This document shows, piece by piece, positions 18,442 to 28,092 of a DNA stretch of 64,000 nucleotides. Each line of letters begins with the position of its first letter. Position 1 is the first letter of the stretch. A program made the position numbers and the translations under genes. The notes beneath the pieces are model-generated. The model saw nothing but the letters and a program-made list of their open reading frames with translations, was not told the origin of the DNA and did no database searches. Source of the stretch: Grimontia marina (GTDB lineage: Bacteria; Pseudomonadota; Gammaproteobacteria; Enterobacterales; Vibrionaceae); NCBI RefSeq assembly GCF_900060185.1, contig NZ_FIZY01000021.1, positions 18,085 through 82,084 on the forward strand, read 5' to 3'.

Positions 18442-20883
18442 GTGACCCAATTAATACTCGACGGTGAATGGACACTGGCATCCTTAACTGATGACAGCAT
18501 TGTCGCACCGATCCAAATCCCTGGTGATGTTCACAGTGCCTTATTGGTCGCTGATAAAATCCCTGACCCTTATTACGGCTGCAACGAAACTGACGTTCAA
18601 TGGGTCAGTGAACATGATTGGCTCCTGACGAAATCGTTCGAGGTAGATTCATCAACGCTGGAAGCACCTCGTGTTGACCTAATGCTTAGCATGGTCGATA
18701 CCGTGGCATATGTGGCAGTGAATGGCGAGGTAGTCTTGCTGTGCGCCAATATGTTCCGAGAATATCGAGTTGATGTGCGTCCTTACCTCAAGCAAGGTGA
18801 GAACATTCTGACTGTCACCTTGAAGCGTGCCGATATTGAAGCGAAAGCACGTGCTGAACGTTTGCCATTTCCCGTGCCTTGGGCGGTGGGTAATAATCAA
18901 ATCCCTCACATGAATACCCTTCGTAAAACCCAGTGCCACGCTGGCTGGGACTGGGGGATTTGTCTGCTCGCTAGCGGTATCTATGACAGCGTGAAGCTGC
19001 AGCCAATCCACAGTGTGGCGCTCAAAGGTGTTCGTACTGCCCAGCAGTGGCAAAGTAATGGTCAATGCGACCTGACAGTTTCTATCGATGCAGAAATCGT
19101 TGGTACTGAGTCTGTGTCGATTGAATGCGTGCTGACATCTCCATGTGGTGAGTCGCAAAGCACTGCCATTTCAGCGGATGCTGAGTCTTTGGTTTGTGGA
19201 TTCACGATAACTCACCCAGAGCGTTGGTGGCCAGCAGGGTACGGCAGTCAACCACTCTACTCACTGACCGTATCGGTTGATGGTCAACAGGTCACCAAAC
19301 GCATTGGTTTGCGAGAACTCGATTTGGATACCACGCCAGACGAAGCTGGGTCGGCAATGACTTTTGTCGTCAATGGCAAAGCGATCATGTCTAAAGGGGC
19401 CAATTGGATTCCGTTGGATGCCATGCCAGGATTGCAAACACCAGACCGCTACCACCAACTTTTAGAAGATGCGAAAGCGGCGAACATGAATATGATTCGT
19501 GTCTGGGGCGGCGGCATGTATGAGCGTGACTGCTTCTACGAATTGTGCGATAAGCTAGGTCTGATGGTGTGGCAAGATCTCATGTTCGCCTGCGCGCTAT
19601 ATCCTTCAACGCCAGAATTTCTGAAAGATGTAGAGTTGGAAGTGGCATATCAGGTTCGCCGTCTTAGCGATCACTCATCCATCGCTTTGTGGTGTGGCGA
19701 CAACGAAGTCATTGGGGCGATCGGCTGGTATCCAGAGTCGCGAACCAACCGCGAAAAGTACGTGGTGAATTATGACCGTCTTAACCGGGTGCTGCAGGAA
19801 GTGGTTGAGCGTGAGGACCCTTATCGCCGCTTCTGGGCGAGTTCACCTTGTAATGGTGAGTTGGACTTTGGCGATGCCTGGCATGATGACAACAAGGGTG
19901 ACATGCACTTCTGGGAAGTGTGGCACTCGGGAAAGTCATTTGATGCCTACCACACAGTGAAACCACGTTTTTGTAGTGAGTTCGGTTATCAGTCCTGGCC
20001 GTCTCTGCCGACAGTGAAAACTTTCGCATCGGAAGATGACTGGAACGTCACATCACCGACCTTCGAGCAACACCAGAAGAACGGGCGTGGCAACAGCATC
20101 ATGACAGAGATGTTCACCCGCTACTTCCGCTTCCCAAAAGATTTCGCACAGATGTTATATCTCAGCCAAGTTCAGCAGGCACTTGCGATTAAAACGGCGA
20201 GTGAATACTGGCGCGCCAACAAACCACAGTGCCGCGGGATTCTCTATTGGCAACTTAACGACTGTTGGCCGGTGAGCTCGTGGTCAAGTATTGAGTATAC
20301 GGGGCGCTGGAAGCAACTCCACTATCATGCCAAGCGCTTCTTTGACGCTCAGGCGGCGGTATTTGTGGAAGAGCAAGATGCGTTGGCACTTCGTCTGATC
20401 AATGATGAACACCGTAATGTGGATGTGAAAGGACGGGTAACTTGGTACGATTGGCAAGGCGAAGTGATTGATACCTGGCCGTTTGAAACCAAGTTGGGCG
20501 AAGATGACAATCAAACAGTTTGGCAATGCGACAGACAAGTGATTGATGAGCGTAAGCATAAGGGCTTCTTCCATGTCGTCATGGAATGTGAAGGCAGGGA
20601 GATCACCAATACCTGGTTTGATGATGTTTATAAACGCCTACCACTACCTAAGGCTTCTGTGGATGTTGAAATCATAGAAGGAGGGGATGGCTTGCGGCTG
20701 GTATTGACGTCAGATCTGCCAGCATTCTTTGTTCATCTTGAGTTTGAAGGCGAGGGACGCTTCAGTGACAGCAGTTTCACGCTAATGCCATGTTCTCCGG
20801 TTACAGTAAACTTCGAAGGCTCTGCTGATGCGGAGGCAATGAAAGCAGGGCTTTGTGTTTACCAACTGTCAGAGACGTTTTAA
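18442..20883 (+). CDS. Beta-mannosidase-like glycoside hydrolase, GH2
   Basis: An 813-aa GH2 enzyme. The N-terminal jelly-roll sugar-binding domain is followed by an Ig-like domain and a TIM barrel. The general acid/base lies in WCGDNEV (about residues 416-422, Glu421) and the nucleophile in FCSEFGYQSW (about 510-519, Glu513), the pattern of beta-mannosidases. No signal peptide, so it would act on imported manno-oligosaccharides in the cytosol. GTG start with GGAG 9 bases upstream. No transporter or regulator gene accompanies it, which is odd for a catabolic enzyme. Confidence 0.85.
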   Translation: MTQLILDGEWTLASLTDDSIVAPIQIPGDVHSALLVADKIPDPYYGCNETDVQWVSEHDWLLTKSFEVDSSTLEAPRVDLMLSMVDTVAYVAVNGEVVLLCANMFREYRVDVRPYLKQGENILTVTLKRADIEAKARAERLPFPVPWAVGNNQIPHMNTLRKTQCHAGWDWGICLLASGIYDSVKLQPIHSVALKGVRTAQQWQSNGQCDLTVSIDAEIVGTESVSIECVLTSPCGESQSTAISADAESLVCGFTITHPERWWPAGYGSQPLYSLTVSVDGQQVTKRIGLRELDLDTTPDEAGSAMTFVVNGKAIMSKGANWIPLDAMPGLQTPDRYHQLLEDAKAANMNMIRVWGGGMYERDCFYELCDKLGLMVWQDLMFACALYPSTPEFLKDVELEVAYQVRRLSDHSSIALWCGDNEVIGAIGWYPESRTNREKYVVNYDRLNRVLQEVVEREDPYRRFWASSPCNGELDFGDAWHDDNKGDMHFWEVWHSGKSFDAYHTVKPRFCSEFGYQSWPSLPTVKTFASEDDWNVTSPTFEQHQKNGRGNSIMTEMFTRYFRFPKDFAQMLYLSQVQQALAIKTASEYWRANKPQCRGILYWQLNDCWPVSSWSSIEYTGRWKQLHYHAKRFFDAQAAVFVEEQDALALRLINDEHRNVDVKGRVTWYDWQGEVIDTWPFETKLGEDDNQTVWQCDRQVIDERKHKGFFHVVMECEGREITNTWFDDVYKRLPLPKASVDVEIIEGGDGLRLVLTSDLPAFFVHLEFEGEGRFSDSSFTLMPCSPVTVNFEGSADAEAMKAGLCVYQLSETF

Positions 20884-20928
20884 ACAAAAAGGGAGGTGAT
20901 TGCCTCTCTTTCACTTTTTAACAGACAC

Positions 20929-20957
20929 AAAAAAGCGCAGCCTAAGCTGCGCTTTTT
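20929..20957. terminator. Bidirectional terminator between mannosidase and crr
   Basis: Stem AAAAAGCGCAG / CTGCGCTTTTT around CCTAAG, with A- and T-runs on either side. A second weaker stem (AGGGAGG / CCTCTCT) lies at 20890-20910. Confidence 0.88.
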
Positions 20958-20972
20958 CTTGCGATTCCAGAA

Positions 20973-21482
20973 TTACTTCTTGATGCGCAGTACTGGCGTT
21001 TCACCAACAGAAACGGCACCAGACAGCTTGTTCAGCTCTTTGATTTCGTCCATGTTAGAGATAACAACAGGAGTCAAGGTAGACTTCGCTTTCTCTTCCA
21101 GCATAGCCAGATCGAATTCGATGATTGGGTCGCCAACTTTAACAGTCTGACCTTCTTCAGCGATACGCTTGAAGCCTTCACCTTTCAGTTCAACGGTATC
21201 AATACCGAAGTGAACGAACAGCTCGATGCCGTCTTCAGATTCGATAGAGAACGCGTGGTTAGTTTCGAAAATCTTACCAATGGTACCGTTTACTGGTGCA
21301 ACCATTTTGTCGCCAGCTGGTTTGATCGCGATGCCGTCGCCCACGATTTTCTCAGCGAAAACAACGTCTGGCACGTCTTCGATATTTACGATTTCACCAG
21401 ACAGTGGTGCGATGATTTCGATCGCGCCAGCGTCGTTGCTGTCGTCAGAAACCAGCTTCTTCAGTTTGTCAAACAGACCCAT
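20973..21482 (-). CDS. crr: PTS glucose-specific EIIA component
   Basis: A 169-aa EIIA(Glc). The phosphorylated His is in [13 protein letters not shown] (His91 counting Met) and the second active-site His lies at NHAFS (His76). It takes phosphate from HPr and passes it to EIICB(Glc); unphosphorylated protein inhibits non-PTS permeases and phosphorylated protein activates adenylate cyclase. It is the last gene of ptsH-ptsI-crr, 42 bp after ptsI. Confidence 0.96.
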   Translation of the reverse strand: MGLFDKLKKLVSDDSNDAGAIEIIAPLSGEIVNIEDVPDVVFAEKIVGDGIAIKPAGDKMVAPVNGTIGKIFETNHAFSIESEDGIELFVHFGIDTVELKGEGFKRIAEEGQTVKVGDPIIEFDLAMLEEKAKSTLTPVVISNMDEIKELNKLSGAVSVGETPVLRIKK

Positions 21483-21524
21483 AGTGTTTGCTCCTAAGCG
21501 TTATCAATACTTTGCTGCCGTATC

Positions 21525-23252
21525 TTAGCAGACAGTTTTCTCTGCAATGAATTTATCTACGTGTGCAGTAATTTCTGCAGCAGTAGGCATTGCCAGTGCT
21601 TCTTCCGCCATTGCCTTAACATCAGCAAAGTTAGCATTACGGATGATCTTCTTGATGCGTGGGATAGAGATACCACTCATGCTGAACTCGTCCAGACCCA
21701 TACCCATCAGAAGCAACGTTGCACGCTCGTCACCCGCTAACTCACCACACATGCCGGTCCACTTACCTTCTTTATGAGAAGCATCGATAACCTGCTTGAT
21801 GACGGTCAGTACTGCTGGAGACAGTGGGTTGTACAGGTGAGAGATCAGCTCGTTACCACGGTCAACCGCAAGAGTATACTGGGTTAAGTCGTTTGTACCA
21901 ATGCTAAAGAACTCAACTTCTTTTGCAAGATGGTGAGCGATTGCAGCTGCAGCAGGGGTTTCAACCATAACACCGATCTCGATGTTCTCGTCGAATGCCA
22001 GACCTTCAGCACGGAGTTCCGCTTTGTATTCTTCAATTGCTTTTTTCAGCTCACGGATTTCTTCAACAGAGATGATCATTGGGAACATCACGCGAAGTTT
22101 ACCGTGTGCAGAGGCACGCAGGATAGCACGCAGCTGGTCACGAAGGATTTCACGACGGTCCAGACTGATACGAACTGCACGCCAACCCAGGAAAGGGTTC
22201 ATTTCTTTTGGCAGATCCATGTAGGGCAGATCTTTGTCACCACCGATATCCATAGTACGGATGATCACTGGGTGGCCGTGCATCGCTTCTGCAACTTCTT
22301 TGTACGCTTTGTACTGAACTTCTTCAGTTGGCAGCGCATCGCGGTCCATGAACAGGAATTCGGTGCGGTAAAGGCCAACACCTTCACCGCCATTGCGGTT
22401 AACGCCGTCACAGTCTTTCACTGTACCGATGTTGCCGCACACTTCCACTTGGTGGCCATCCAGAGTGACAGCAGGCAGGTCTTTCAGTTTTGCCAGCTCT
22501 TCTTTCTCTGCGATGAACTCATCACGGATCGCTTTGAATTTGGTTAGTTCTTCTTCGCTTGGGTTGATAACAATCATATTGTTGATTGCATCAAGAACCA
22601 GCATATCGCCGTTGTTCACACGCTTGGTGATGTCGTTGGTACCAACGATCGCAGGCAATTCCAGAGAACGCGCCATGATAGAGGTGTGAGACGTACGGCC
22701 ACCGATGTCGGTGATGAAACCCAGCACGTAGTCTAGGTTGATTTGCGCAGTTTCAGAAGGAGTCAGGTCGTTAGCTACCAGGATCACTTCTTCATTGATT
22801 GCGCTAAGGGACACGATGTTGATACCCAGTGCGTTCTTAACAAAACGTGAGCCGATGTCACGAATGTCAGTTGCACGCTCTTTCAGGTACTCGTCATCCA
22901 GAGATTCGAGGGTGACTGCTTGCTCTTCGATAACGCTGTAAATCGCGTATTCAGCTGAAGCATTGTTGTCCTTAATGAAAGCTATGATTTCTTCTTCTAG
23001 CTCTTCATCTTCAAGCAGCATGATGTGACCTTCAAAGATCGCTTCTTTCTCTTCACCGAAAGTTACGCGAGCCTTGTCTTTAATCACTTCAAGTTGCTGT
23101 TTAGATTTTTCGCGTGCGTCGTAAAGACGAGCGATTTCTGCGTCTAGCTGGTCAGCTGGAACTGGATTTTTGTTGATGACGATGTCGTCTTCTTGGAGTA
23201 GCAGCGCTTTACCAAAAGCAATACCAGGAGATGCCAGGATACCTGAAATCAT
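21525..23252 (-). CDS. ptsI: PTS Enzyme I (PEP-protein phosphotransferase)
   Basis: A 575-aa protein that autophosphorylates from PEP at the His in [12 protein letters not shown] (about residue 189) and passes phosphate to HPr. The C-terminal PEP-binding barrel shows [11 protein letters not shown] and the signature [19 protein letters not shown] near residue 450. Length and layout are exactly those of the gammaproteobacterial enzyme. Downstream of ptsH by 55 bp. Confidence 0.97.
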   Translation of the reverse strand: MISGILASPGIAFGKALLLQEDDIVINKNPVPADQLDAEIARLYDAREKSKQQLEVIKDKARVTFGEEKEAIFEGHIMLLEDEELEEEIIAFIKDNNASAEYAIYSVIEEQAVTLESLDDEYLKERATDIRDIGSRFVKNALGINIVSLSAINEEVILVANDLTPSETAQINLDYVLGFITDIGGRTSHTSIMARSLELPAIVGTNDITKRVNNGDMLVLDAINNMIVINPSEEELTKFKAIRDEFIAEKEELAKLKDLPAVTLDGHQVEVCGNIGTVKDCDGVNRNGGEGVGLYRTEFLFMDRDALPTEEVQYKAYKEVAEAMHGHPVIIRTMDIGGDKDLPYMDLPKEMNPFLGWRAVRISLDRREILRDQLRAILRASAHGKLRVMFPMIISVEEIRELKKAIEEYKAELRAEGLAFDENIEIGVMVETPAAAAIAHHLAKEVEFFSIGTNDLTQYTLAVDRGNELISHLYNPLSPAVLTVIKQVIDASHKEGKWTGMCGELAGDERATLLLMGMGLDEFSMSGISIPRIKKIIRNANFADVKAMAEEALAMPTAAEITAHVDKFIAEKTVC

Positions 23253-23307
23253 AGCTTTACCCTACATTGATCAAATTGAAATACTAATGGACAGAAAAAG
23301 AGCTGGA

Positions 23308-23565
23308 TTATTCCAGCTCGTCCATCAGCTTAACCAGGTGATCAACTGCTTCTTGAGCTTGTGCACCGTCAGCTTTGATAGTTACAACAGTACCTTTGGT
23401 CAGACCCAGAGTTTGCAGCTTGAACAGGCTAGTTGCGCTTGCTTCTTTACCGCCAGATTCTACAGTAATTTTTGCATCGAAGCCTTTTGCTTCTTTTACG
23501 AACTGAGCCGCTGGACGAGTGTGCAGACCATTTTCAGCAGTGATTTCTACTTGCTTTTGATACAT
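23308..23565 (-). CDS. ptsH: PTS phosphocarrier protein HPr
   Basis: 85 aa with the active-site His in [13 protein letters not shown] (His15) and the regulatory-site Ser region around Ser46 ([16 protein letters not shown]). It carries phosphate from Enzyme I to sugar-specific EIIA proteins. First gene of the pts operon; the ~315-bp gap to cysK holds the pts promoter region and the cysK terminator. No convincing CRP site was found there by eye. Confidence 0.96.
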   Translation of the reverse strand: MYQKQVEITAENGLHTRPAAQFVKEAKGFDAKITVESGGKEASATSLFKLQTLGLTKGTVVTIKADGAQAQEAVDHLVKLMDELE

Positions 23566-23815
23566 GTTTTACCCCGATACATTATTTATTTAGGTTTATG
23601 TATTAAATCTTCGGTTAGCTTAAACTGATTGACCAGTTTTGGCTATCGATGCACGGTAAACTAACCAAGATTTGAGTGCCCTAGCTTAATCCAAGTCAAA
23701 CTTTTGTGACATTTTCGCTCAAAACAACACCTGACTCACAGTCGAGGCGCTGATTAATTTCGAAGTGGAAAATAAATGGCGGGGAATTTTTACTAGAGCA
23801 GACTGAAAAAATCAA

Positions 23816-23842
23816 ACAAAAAAGCCCCGTCGGGGCTTTTTT
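23816..23842 (-). terminator. Terminator of cysK
   Basis: Stem AAAGCCCC / GGGGCTTT with a 3-base loop. The plus-strand A-run on the left gives a T-run on the minus strand. It lies 41 bp beyond the cysK stop and separates cysK from ptsH; the rest of the 23566-23882 gap is leader and promoter DNA with no gene. Confidence 0.88.
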
Positions 23843-23882
23843 GTTGCCAATCATGCGATTGGATTTGGGAGCTCAATACCTG

Positions 23883-24851
23883 TTATTGCTGGTTCTCAAG
23901 CTCTGTAAAGATACCAGCGAACAGCGCAGAACTTAGGTAGCGTTCACCAGAACTAGGCAGAATCGTCACGATGTTTTTGCCCGCAAACTCAGGCAATTCT
24001 GCAATTTTGTTGGCAGCAACAACAGCAGCACCTGAAGAGATACCCGCAAGAATACCCTCTTCTTCCATTAGACGGCGTGCCATGGCAATCGCTTCGTCAG
24101 AGGTAACCAGTACAGTTTTGTCGACAAGAGACAAATCCAGGTTGCCAGGTACGAAGCCAGCACCGATACCTTGGATTTTGTGAGGTGCTGGTTGTACGTC
24201 GTCGCCATTCACAGTTTGAGTGATAACAGGAGACTCAGCAGGCTCTACTGCAACAGTGGTGATAGCCTTGCCCTTGGTGTTTTTTATGTAACGGCTAACA
24301 CCAGTCAACGTACCACCCGTACCTACACCAGATACAAATACGTCGATTTCGCCATCAGTATCTTCCCAAATTTCAGGACCTGTGGTCTTCTCATGGATCT
24401 CTGGGTTAGCAGGGTTGTTGAACTGTTGCAGCATCAGGAACTTTGCTGGGTCAGCAGCAACAATTTCTTCTGCTTTAGCGATCGCACCTTTCATGCCTTT
24501 CGCTGCTTCAGTCAGAACCAAGTTTGCACCCAGTGCTTTCAGAAGCTTACGGCGCTCAAGGCTCATTGACTCAGGCATGGTCAGAGTCAGTTTGTAACCA
24601 CGGGCTGCAGCAACATAAGCCAGCGCGATACCTGTATTACCACTGGTTGGTTCAACCAGCTCGACACCAGGCTTTAGTTTGCCGCTTTTCTCAGCATCCC
24701 AAATCATGTTTGCACCGATACGGCATTTAACGCTAAAGCTAGGGTTGCGAGCTTCAATTTTTACCAGCACTTTGCCGTTTGATACACGGTTAAGACGTAC
24801 AAGCGGCGTGTTGCCGATAGTAGTTGAATTATCTTCGTAAATTTTACCCAT
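23883..24851 (-). CDS. cysK: Cysteine synthase A (O-acetylserine sulfhydrylase)
   Basis: A 322-aa PLP enzyme. The PLP lysine is in [11 protein letters not shown] (Lys42 region), the substrate loop is [10 protein letters not shown] (around residues 68-77), and the phosphate-binding GTGGT appears around 177-181. It makes cysteine from O-acetylserine and sulfide. The gene is next to the pts operon as in E. coli, but its normal upstream neighbour cysZ is displaced 36 kb by the prophage, whose left end lies only 79 bp upstream of the start codon. Confidence 0.96.
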   Translation of the reverse strand: MGKIYEDNSTTIGNTPLVRLNRVSNGKVLVKIEARNPSFSVKCRIGANMIWDAEKSGKLKPGVELVEPTSGNTGIALAYVAAARGYKLTLTMPESMSLERRKLLKALGANLVLTEAAKGMKGAIAKAEEIVAADPAKFLMLQQFNNPANPEIHEKTTGPEIWEDTDGEIDVFVSGVGTGGTLTGVSRYIKNTKGKAITTVAVEPAESPVITQTVNGDDVQPAPHKIQGIGAGFVPGNLDLSLVDKTVLVTSDEAIAMARRLMEEEGILAGISSGAAVVAANKIAELPEFAGKNIVTILPSSGERYLSSALFAGIFTELENQQ

Positions 24852-24929
24852 CTTCTTCGTTCCTTCGGTTTGCAGGGGATATACGAGTTTTAGAATATCC
24901 TGATTTGGCTGAAAGCAAAGTAATCGTTA

Positions 24930-24944
24930 GTTATATCTTATTGT
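24930..24944. repeat. attL core
   Basis: GTTATATCTTATTGT, exactly repeated at 61121-61135. The left flank is the cysK leader and the right flank is phage DNA next to integrase. The core sits 79-93 bp upstream of the cysK start codon. Confidence 0.78.
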
Positions 24945-25033
24945 CGCCAAATGCATATAAACCGTTGAAAACCGCGCTATTACTAGAATCTTATTCCGGC
25001 GTGATACGTTAGAACACGGTAGAAAACAGACAG

Positions 25034-25064
25034 TGCCGCCACTTTGCCGCCACTTTTGGCGGCA
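25034..25064. repeat. Candidate integrase arm-type sites (left end)
   Basis: Two tandem copies of GCCGCCACTTT (25035-25056) followed by an inverted TGGCGGCA (25057-25064). The same tandem 11-mer, slightly degenerate, occurs inside the right end at 61044-61063. Position between the att core and int fits arm sites. The inverted part also gives a hairpin directly behind the int stop. Confidence 0.55.
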
Positions 25065-26090
25065 CTAGAAAAGGTGGGATATTGGGTTTTTTGTGATCGC
25101 ATCCTCAAGGTGATCGGGTGCGAAATGGGCGTAGCGCATGGTGTGCTTAATGTCAGTGTGGCCCAAGATTCTTTGCAGCACAACGATGTTGCCGCCCTTC
25201 ATCATAAAGTGGCTGGCGAAGGTGTGACGAAAAACGTGGGTGGCTTGGCCTTCGGGTAAATCAGGAATTAAATCATCAATCATCTGCCACATACTGGTGT
25301 AGCAGTTCTTGAATAAACGGCCTGATGTGGGTTGGTAGATTTCATCATAAAGGGCAGGGCTGATGGGAACCGTCCGGTTTTTCTTGCCCTTGGTTTTCGA
25401 GAAGGTGATTTTGTACTGGCTCAACTGAGAACCGCGAAGCTGTTCCGCTTCTTTAAAGCGTGCGCCGGTTGCCAAACACACTTTGATGATCGGATAAAGC
25501 GAGGTATTAGTGTGAACTTTGGCCGCCGCCAACACAGCGGTGATCTGTTCATCTGTTAGGAACGCCATTTCCGTTTCGTGTTGCTTGAATGAACGCACCT
25601 TGCCCAGTGGGTTATCCCAGCGCCATTCACCTGTTCGAATCAATTCCTCAATCATCGCATTGAAAACCGCCTGGTCATGGTTAACCGTGGAGGTTTTCAC
25701 CGCAACGAATTTCCCTTTTGCGTTTTTCACCAACCCCGCGATGCGTTGTTCACGGTAGGTTGTCCACATCTTTGCGGAAAATTGGGCGGCCAAAGGGTTG
25801 CCCAATGATTCTGCAATAAAGTTCAAGCGGTTCAGTGTGTACTTGCCTTGCGCCAATGAGAAACCGTGGGCGCGGTGCCAAATATCCACCATATCTAAAA
25901 GGCGGCGATTATCGACCTTTTCACCCAGCCAAGGTGAGTCCTTCACCTGCTGCATAGTGAAATGTTCGAATTGGTTCGCTTCGGCTTTGGTGGTGAAACG
26001 TTTGCGAATACGTTTGCCCTCGCGCCCGCTTGGGTAGCACTCACAAAGCCATGGTTTTTTGCTGCCGTCTTTTAGATTTCTAACAGTCAT
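25065..26090 (-). CDS. int: Phage tyrosine-recombinase integrase
   Basis: 341 aa. The N-terminal arm-binding region is followed by a SAM-like core-binding domain and a catalytic domain: Arg in ATGARFKEAEQLR (about residue 210), His/Arg in HVFRHTFASH (about 287) and the nucleophile Tyr in MRYAHFAPDHL (about 318). It catalyses integration and, with Cox, excision at the 15-bp att core. Its ATG overlaps the stop of the upstream ORF by one base, so both are probably expressed from the lysogenic CI transcript. Confidence 0.93.
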   Translation of the reverse strand: MTVRNLKDGSKKPWLCECYPSGREGKRIRKRFTTKAEANQFEHFTMQQVKDSPWLGEKVDNRRLLDMVDIWHRAHGFSLAQGKYTLNRLNFIAESLGNPLAAQFSAKMWTTYREQRIAGLVKNAKGKFVAVKTSTVNHDQAVFNAMIEELIRTGEWRWDNPLGKVRSFKQHETEMAFLTDEQITAVLAAAKVHTNTSLYPIIKVCLATGARFKEAEQLRGSQLSQYKITFSKTKGKKNRTVPISPALYDEIYQPTSGRLFKNCYTSMWQMIDDLIPDLPEGQATHVFRHTFASHFMMKGGNIVVLQRILGHTDIKHTMRYAHFAPDHLEDAITKNPISHLF

Positions 26091-26902
26091 TAAGTGAAGT
26101 TCTTCATAGATCCCTGATTAGTCATAGTTTCCTGATTAGCTTGAACGATAGCTTCGTTCAATGCCTGCACTTTTGAAATTGCTTCAGCATCATCTAGATC
26201 CCCGTTCAGCGCGCTTTGGAGACTGATGATGACCATTTCTTTAAGACCATTGACCATCTTTACGAGCAACTCACCTTCTATCTCAACATCGTTTACTTTG
26301 TAGTCTGGCATTGCCGTTTTTAACACTTTCGAGTTCACCGCCCACATAGTTTGAGGAAGGCCGGTATTGGGGGAGTTCAATTGGAGTGCTATGGCATGAA
26401 AGCCAACAAGCACTTGTTGATATGCAGAAAAGTATGTCCAGCATATTTCTGGAAGATATAAGCGCACACTTTGAATATCGTTTAAAGAGAAACTCTCCAT
26501 TGTCACTTTATCAGTGAAACTTTTTATGTATTCAAAAGCTTCACTATTCTGCATTGGGTCAATCAAGTAGCTTTTGGGGAGCAATCCGATAGCCCCAACA
26601 GTTGTGAGAGCAGGGGTAAGACCTTCGAGCTTCTTGAGTATTTTTTCAGCAGACTCAACTTTCTTATTAAACAAAACTGATTTTCGGTTGGAGTAGCCTG
26701 AAATGACAATATCTCTAAGCGCTTCACGTTGCTGGGATTCATCGCTTAGCCTATCTTTGAGAACTTCCAGTTTTTTATCGAAGCTATGCTTCAAAGATGA
26801 CGTCAGCAACTTGGATATAGTGTTTTTGAATACAAAAGCTAGACCGCCAGTGAGCGCAGAACTTCCGGCGACTAATAAAATAAACTTTGAAAATTCTAGC
26901 AT
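26090..26902 (-). CDS. Unknown membrane-anchored protein between CI and integrase
   Basis: 270 aa; no family recognised. A single N-terminal TM helix (residues 6-26, FILLVAGSSALTGGLAFVF) is followed by a basic segment, a helical region (about 40-95) and an acidic Gln/Asn-rich C-terminus. It overlaps int by one base and lies behind CI, so it should be expressed in the lysogen. In P2-like phages this slot often carries genes that protect the lysogen or alter the host; superinfection exclusion is a reasonable guess, not shown by sequence. Confidence 0.7.
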   Translation of the reverse strand: MLEFSKFILLVAGSSALTGGLAFVFKNTISKLLTSSLKHSFDKKLEVLKDRLSDESQQREALRDIVISGYSNRKSVLFNKKVESAEKILKKLEGLTPALTTVGAIGLLPKSYLIDPMQNSEAFEYIKSFTDKVTMESFSLNDIQSVRLYLPEICWTYFSAYQQVLVGFHAIALQLNSPNTGLPQTMWAVNSKVLKTAMPDYKVNDVEIEGELLVKMVNGLKEMVIISLQSALNGDLDDAEAISKVQALNEAIVQANQETMTNQGSMKNFT

Positions 26903-27072
26903 TTACATACCACGTAAGTGTTGCAGAAATATTTTGAGCTAGAATGAAAATGGTCCAATCAGTACGTTTTAAAACTAGCTCCAATTCGCCCCAAATCTTC
27001 ATGCCATACTCATAATTAGCCTTGGTGTGGGATACACCCTGTGAATATGTTTACCTCCTCGCCGATGGTGTA

Positions 27073-27687
27073 TTACTCCCTGACCATACTGATCTCTACG
27101 CGGCCTACCACTTTTATATCTTCTTCATTAACACTAAGTGTTGAACCGTTAAAATCAACAGCCAGCTTTTTACCTGGTAAACGTTGGACTTGGTTTATTG
27201 AGTAACTGCCATCGACATCAATCAAGTACCTACCTGATGTTGGATTTGTGTCTGAAGTTTTGACGAAATAAGTGGATGCGTTTTCAACTACAACCATGCA
27301 GTTAGATCTGTCTAAATTGCCAGAAAGCAATGACTTATCAATGGAAAGAGCCACTAAATCAACAATTTTCCCACCTTCTAATCTTTTTGCCGTGAGAACC
27401 TCATTCAGAGATTTATCTGAGTCATTTTGAAAAACTTCGCCTTTACCTAGCGCCAAATATTCGAGATTCACACTTTTTGCAATGCAAGTTCTTATTATCA
27501 ACTCCCACGGAGTGAGATTTCTTTTCTTCCACGTCCCTATTGTTGGGGCGGGTACTCCTGTCCAATCTGCCAATTGTTGATCTGTATGAACATCGTATAT
27601 CTCCTTGAGCTTATCGACGAGTTCCTTGCCTCCTACATATTCAAACGGAGGAACCTTCGCTGTTAATCGAGCCATAAAACCAACCAT
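27073..27687 (-). CDS. CI-type phage repressor (186 CI family)
   Basis: 204 aa. The N-terminal HTH (DQQLADWTGVPAPTIGTWKKRN, about residues 36-57) matches the Phage_CI_repr family of coliphage 186. The C-terminal half (from about residue 115) is an S24-like oligomerisation fold, but I see no Ser/Lys autocleavage pair in the usual spacing. Relief of repression would then need an antirepressor rather than RecA cleavage, as in 186. Start could be 27687 or, four codons later, 27675. It faces Cox across repeated operators. Confidence 0.86.
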   Translation of the reverse strand: MVGFMARLTAKVPPFEYVGGKELVDKLKEIYDVHTDQQLADWTGVPAPTIGTWKKRNLTPWELIIRTCIAKSVNLEYLALGKGEVFQNDSDKSLNEVLTAKRLEGGKIVDLVALSIDKSLLSGNLDRSNCMVVVENASTYFVKTSDTNPTSGRYLIDVDGSYSINQVQRLPGKKLAVDFNGSTLSVNEEDIKVVGRVEISMVRE

Positions 27688-27735
27688 TTCGTATCAAAAG
27701 TGAGAAAAAAGCCGGAATTGGTCCATTAAGACTGT

Positions 27736-27794
27736 AAATCTATTCTAATGAACTTGACATGGGGTCATTTGAGATCAAATCTATTCAAATGAAC
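27736..27794. promoter_or_regulatory. CI/Cox operator region with repeated sites
   Basis: AAATCTATTCTAATGAAC (27736-27753) and AAATCTATTCAAATGAAC (27777-27794) are 18-bp direct repeats with one mismatch, 41 bp apart (four helical turns). An inverted partial copy, TCATTTGAGAT, lies between them, and a TTGACA -35-like box starts at 27754. This is the expected position of repressor operators over the divergent CI and early promoters. Confidence 0.65.
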
Positions 27795-27870
27795 CAATGG
27801 TGCCGATATTTGACCGTTTATGACGATATCGAGCACTACCAACCAAAAACCAACTCAAAAGGATAGCACC

Positions 27871-28092
27871 ATGTTGTCATTTACAGTAGCAATACCTGCG
27901 CCATACATGACCTATGCAGAATATGCCCGCTTTACGGGCATGAGTAAGCGTCTGGTCGAAGACTGGGCAGCCCTAGGTAAAGTAATCATTGCACCTAAGG
28001 TACTCGCTGGTGAGAAGCCGCTGGTCAATGTCATCGCAATGATAGAAAAGGCGAGCCGCGAAACAAATGAAATACTGGGGCATGCTTCATGA
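27871..28092 (+). CDS. Cox/Apl-type excisionase and repressor
   Basis: 73 aa with a MerR-like/excisionase helix-turn-helix: MTYAEYARFTGMSKRLVEDW (about residues 10-29). First gene of the rightward early operon, facing CI, the position of cox in P2 and apl in 186. Such proteins direct excision and repress the lysogenic promoter. The ATG at 27871 has AAGGA 9 bases upstream. Its stop overlaps the next mini-ORF. Confidence 0.82.
   Translation: MLSFTVAIPAPYMTYAEYARFTGMSKRLVEDWAALGKVIIAPKVLAGEKPLVNVIAMIEKASRETNEILGHAS

Noticed and set aside
23705..23720. CRP-like site upstream of ptsH (TGTGA half site)
   Set aside because: The second half (CGCTC) does not match TCACA; only one half-site is present.
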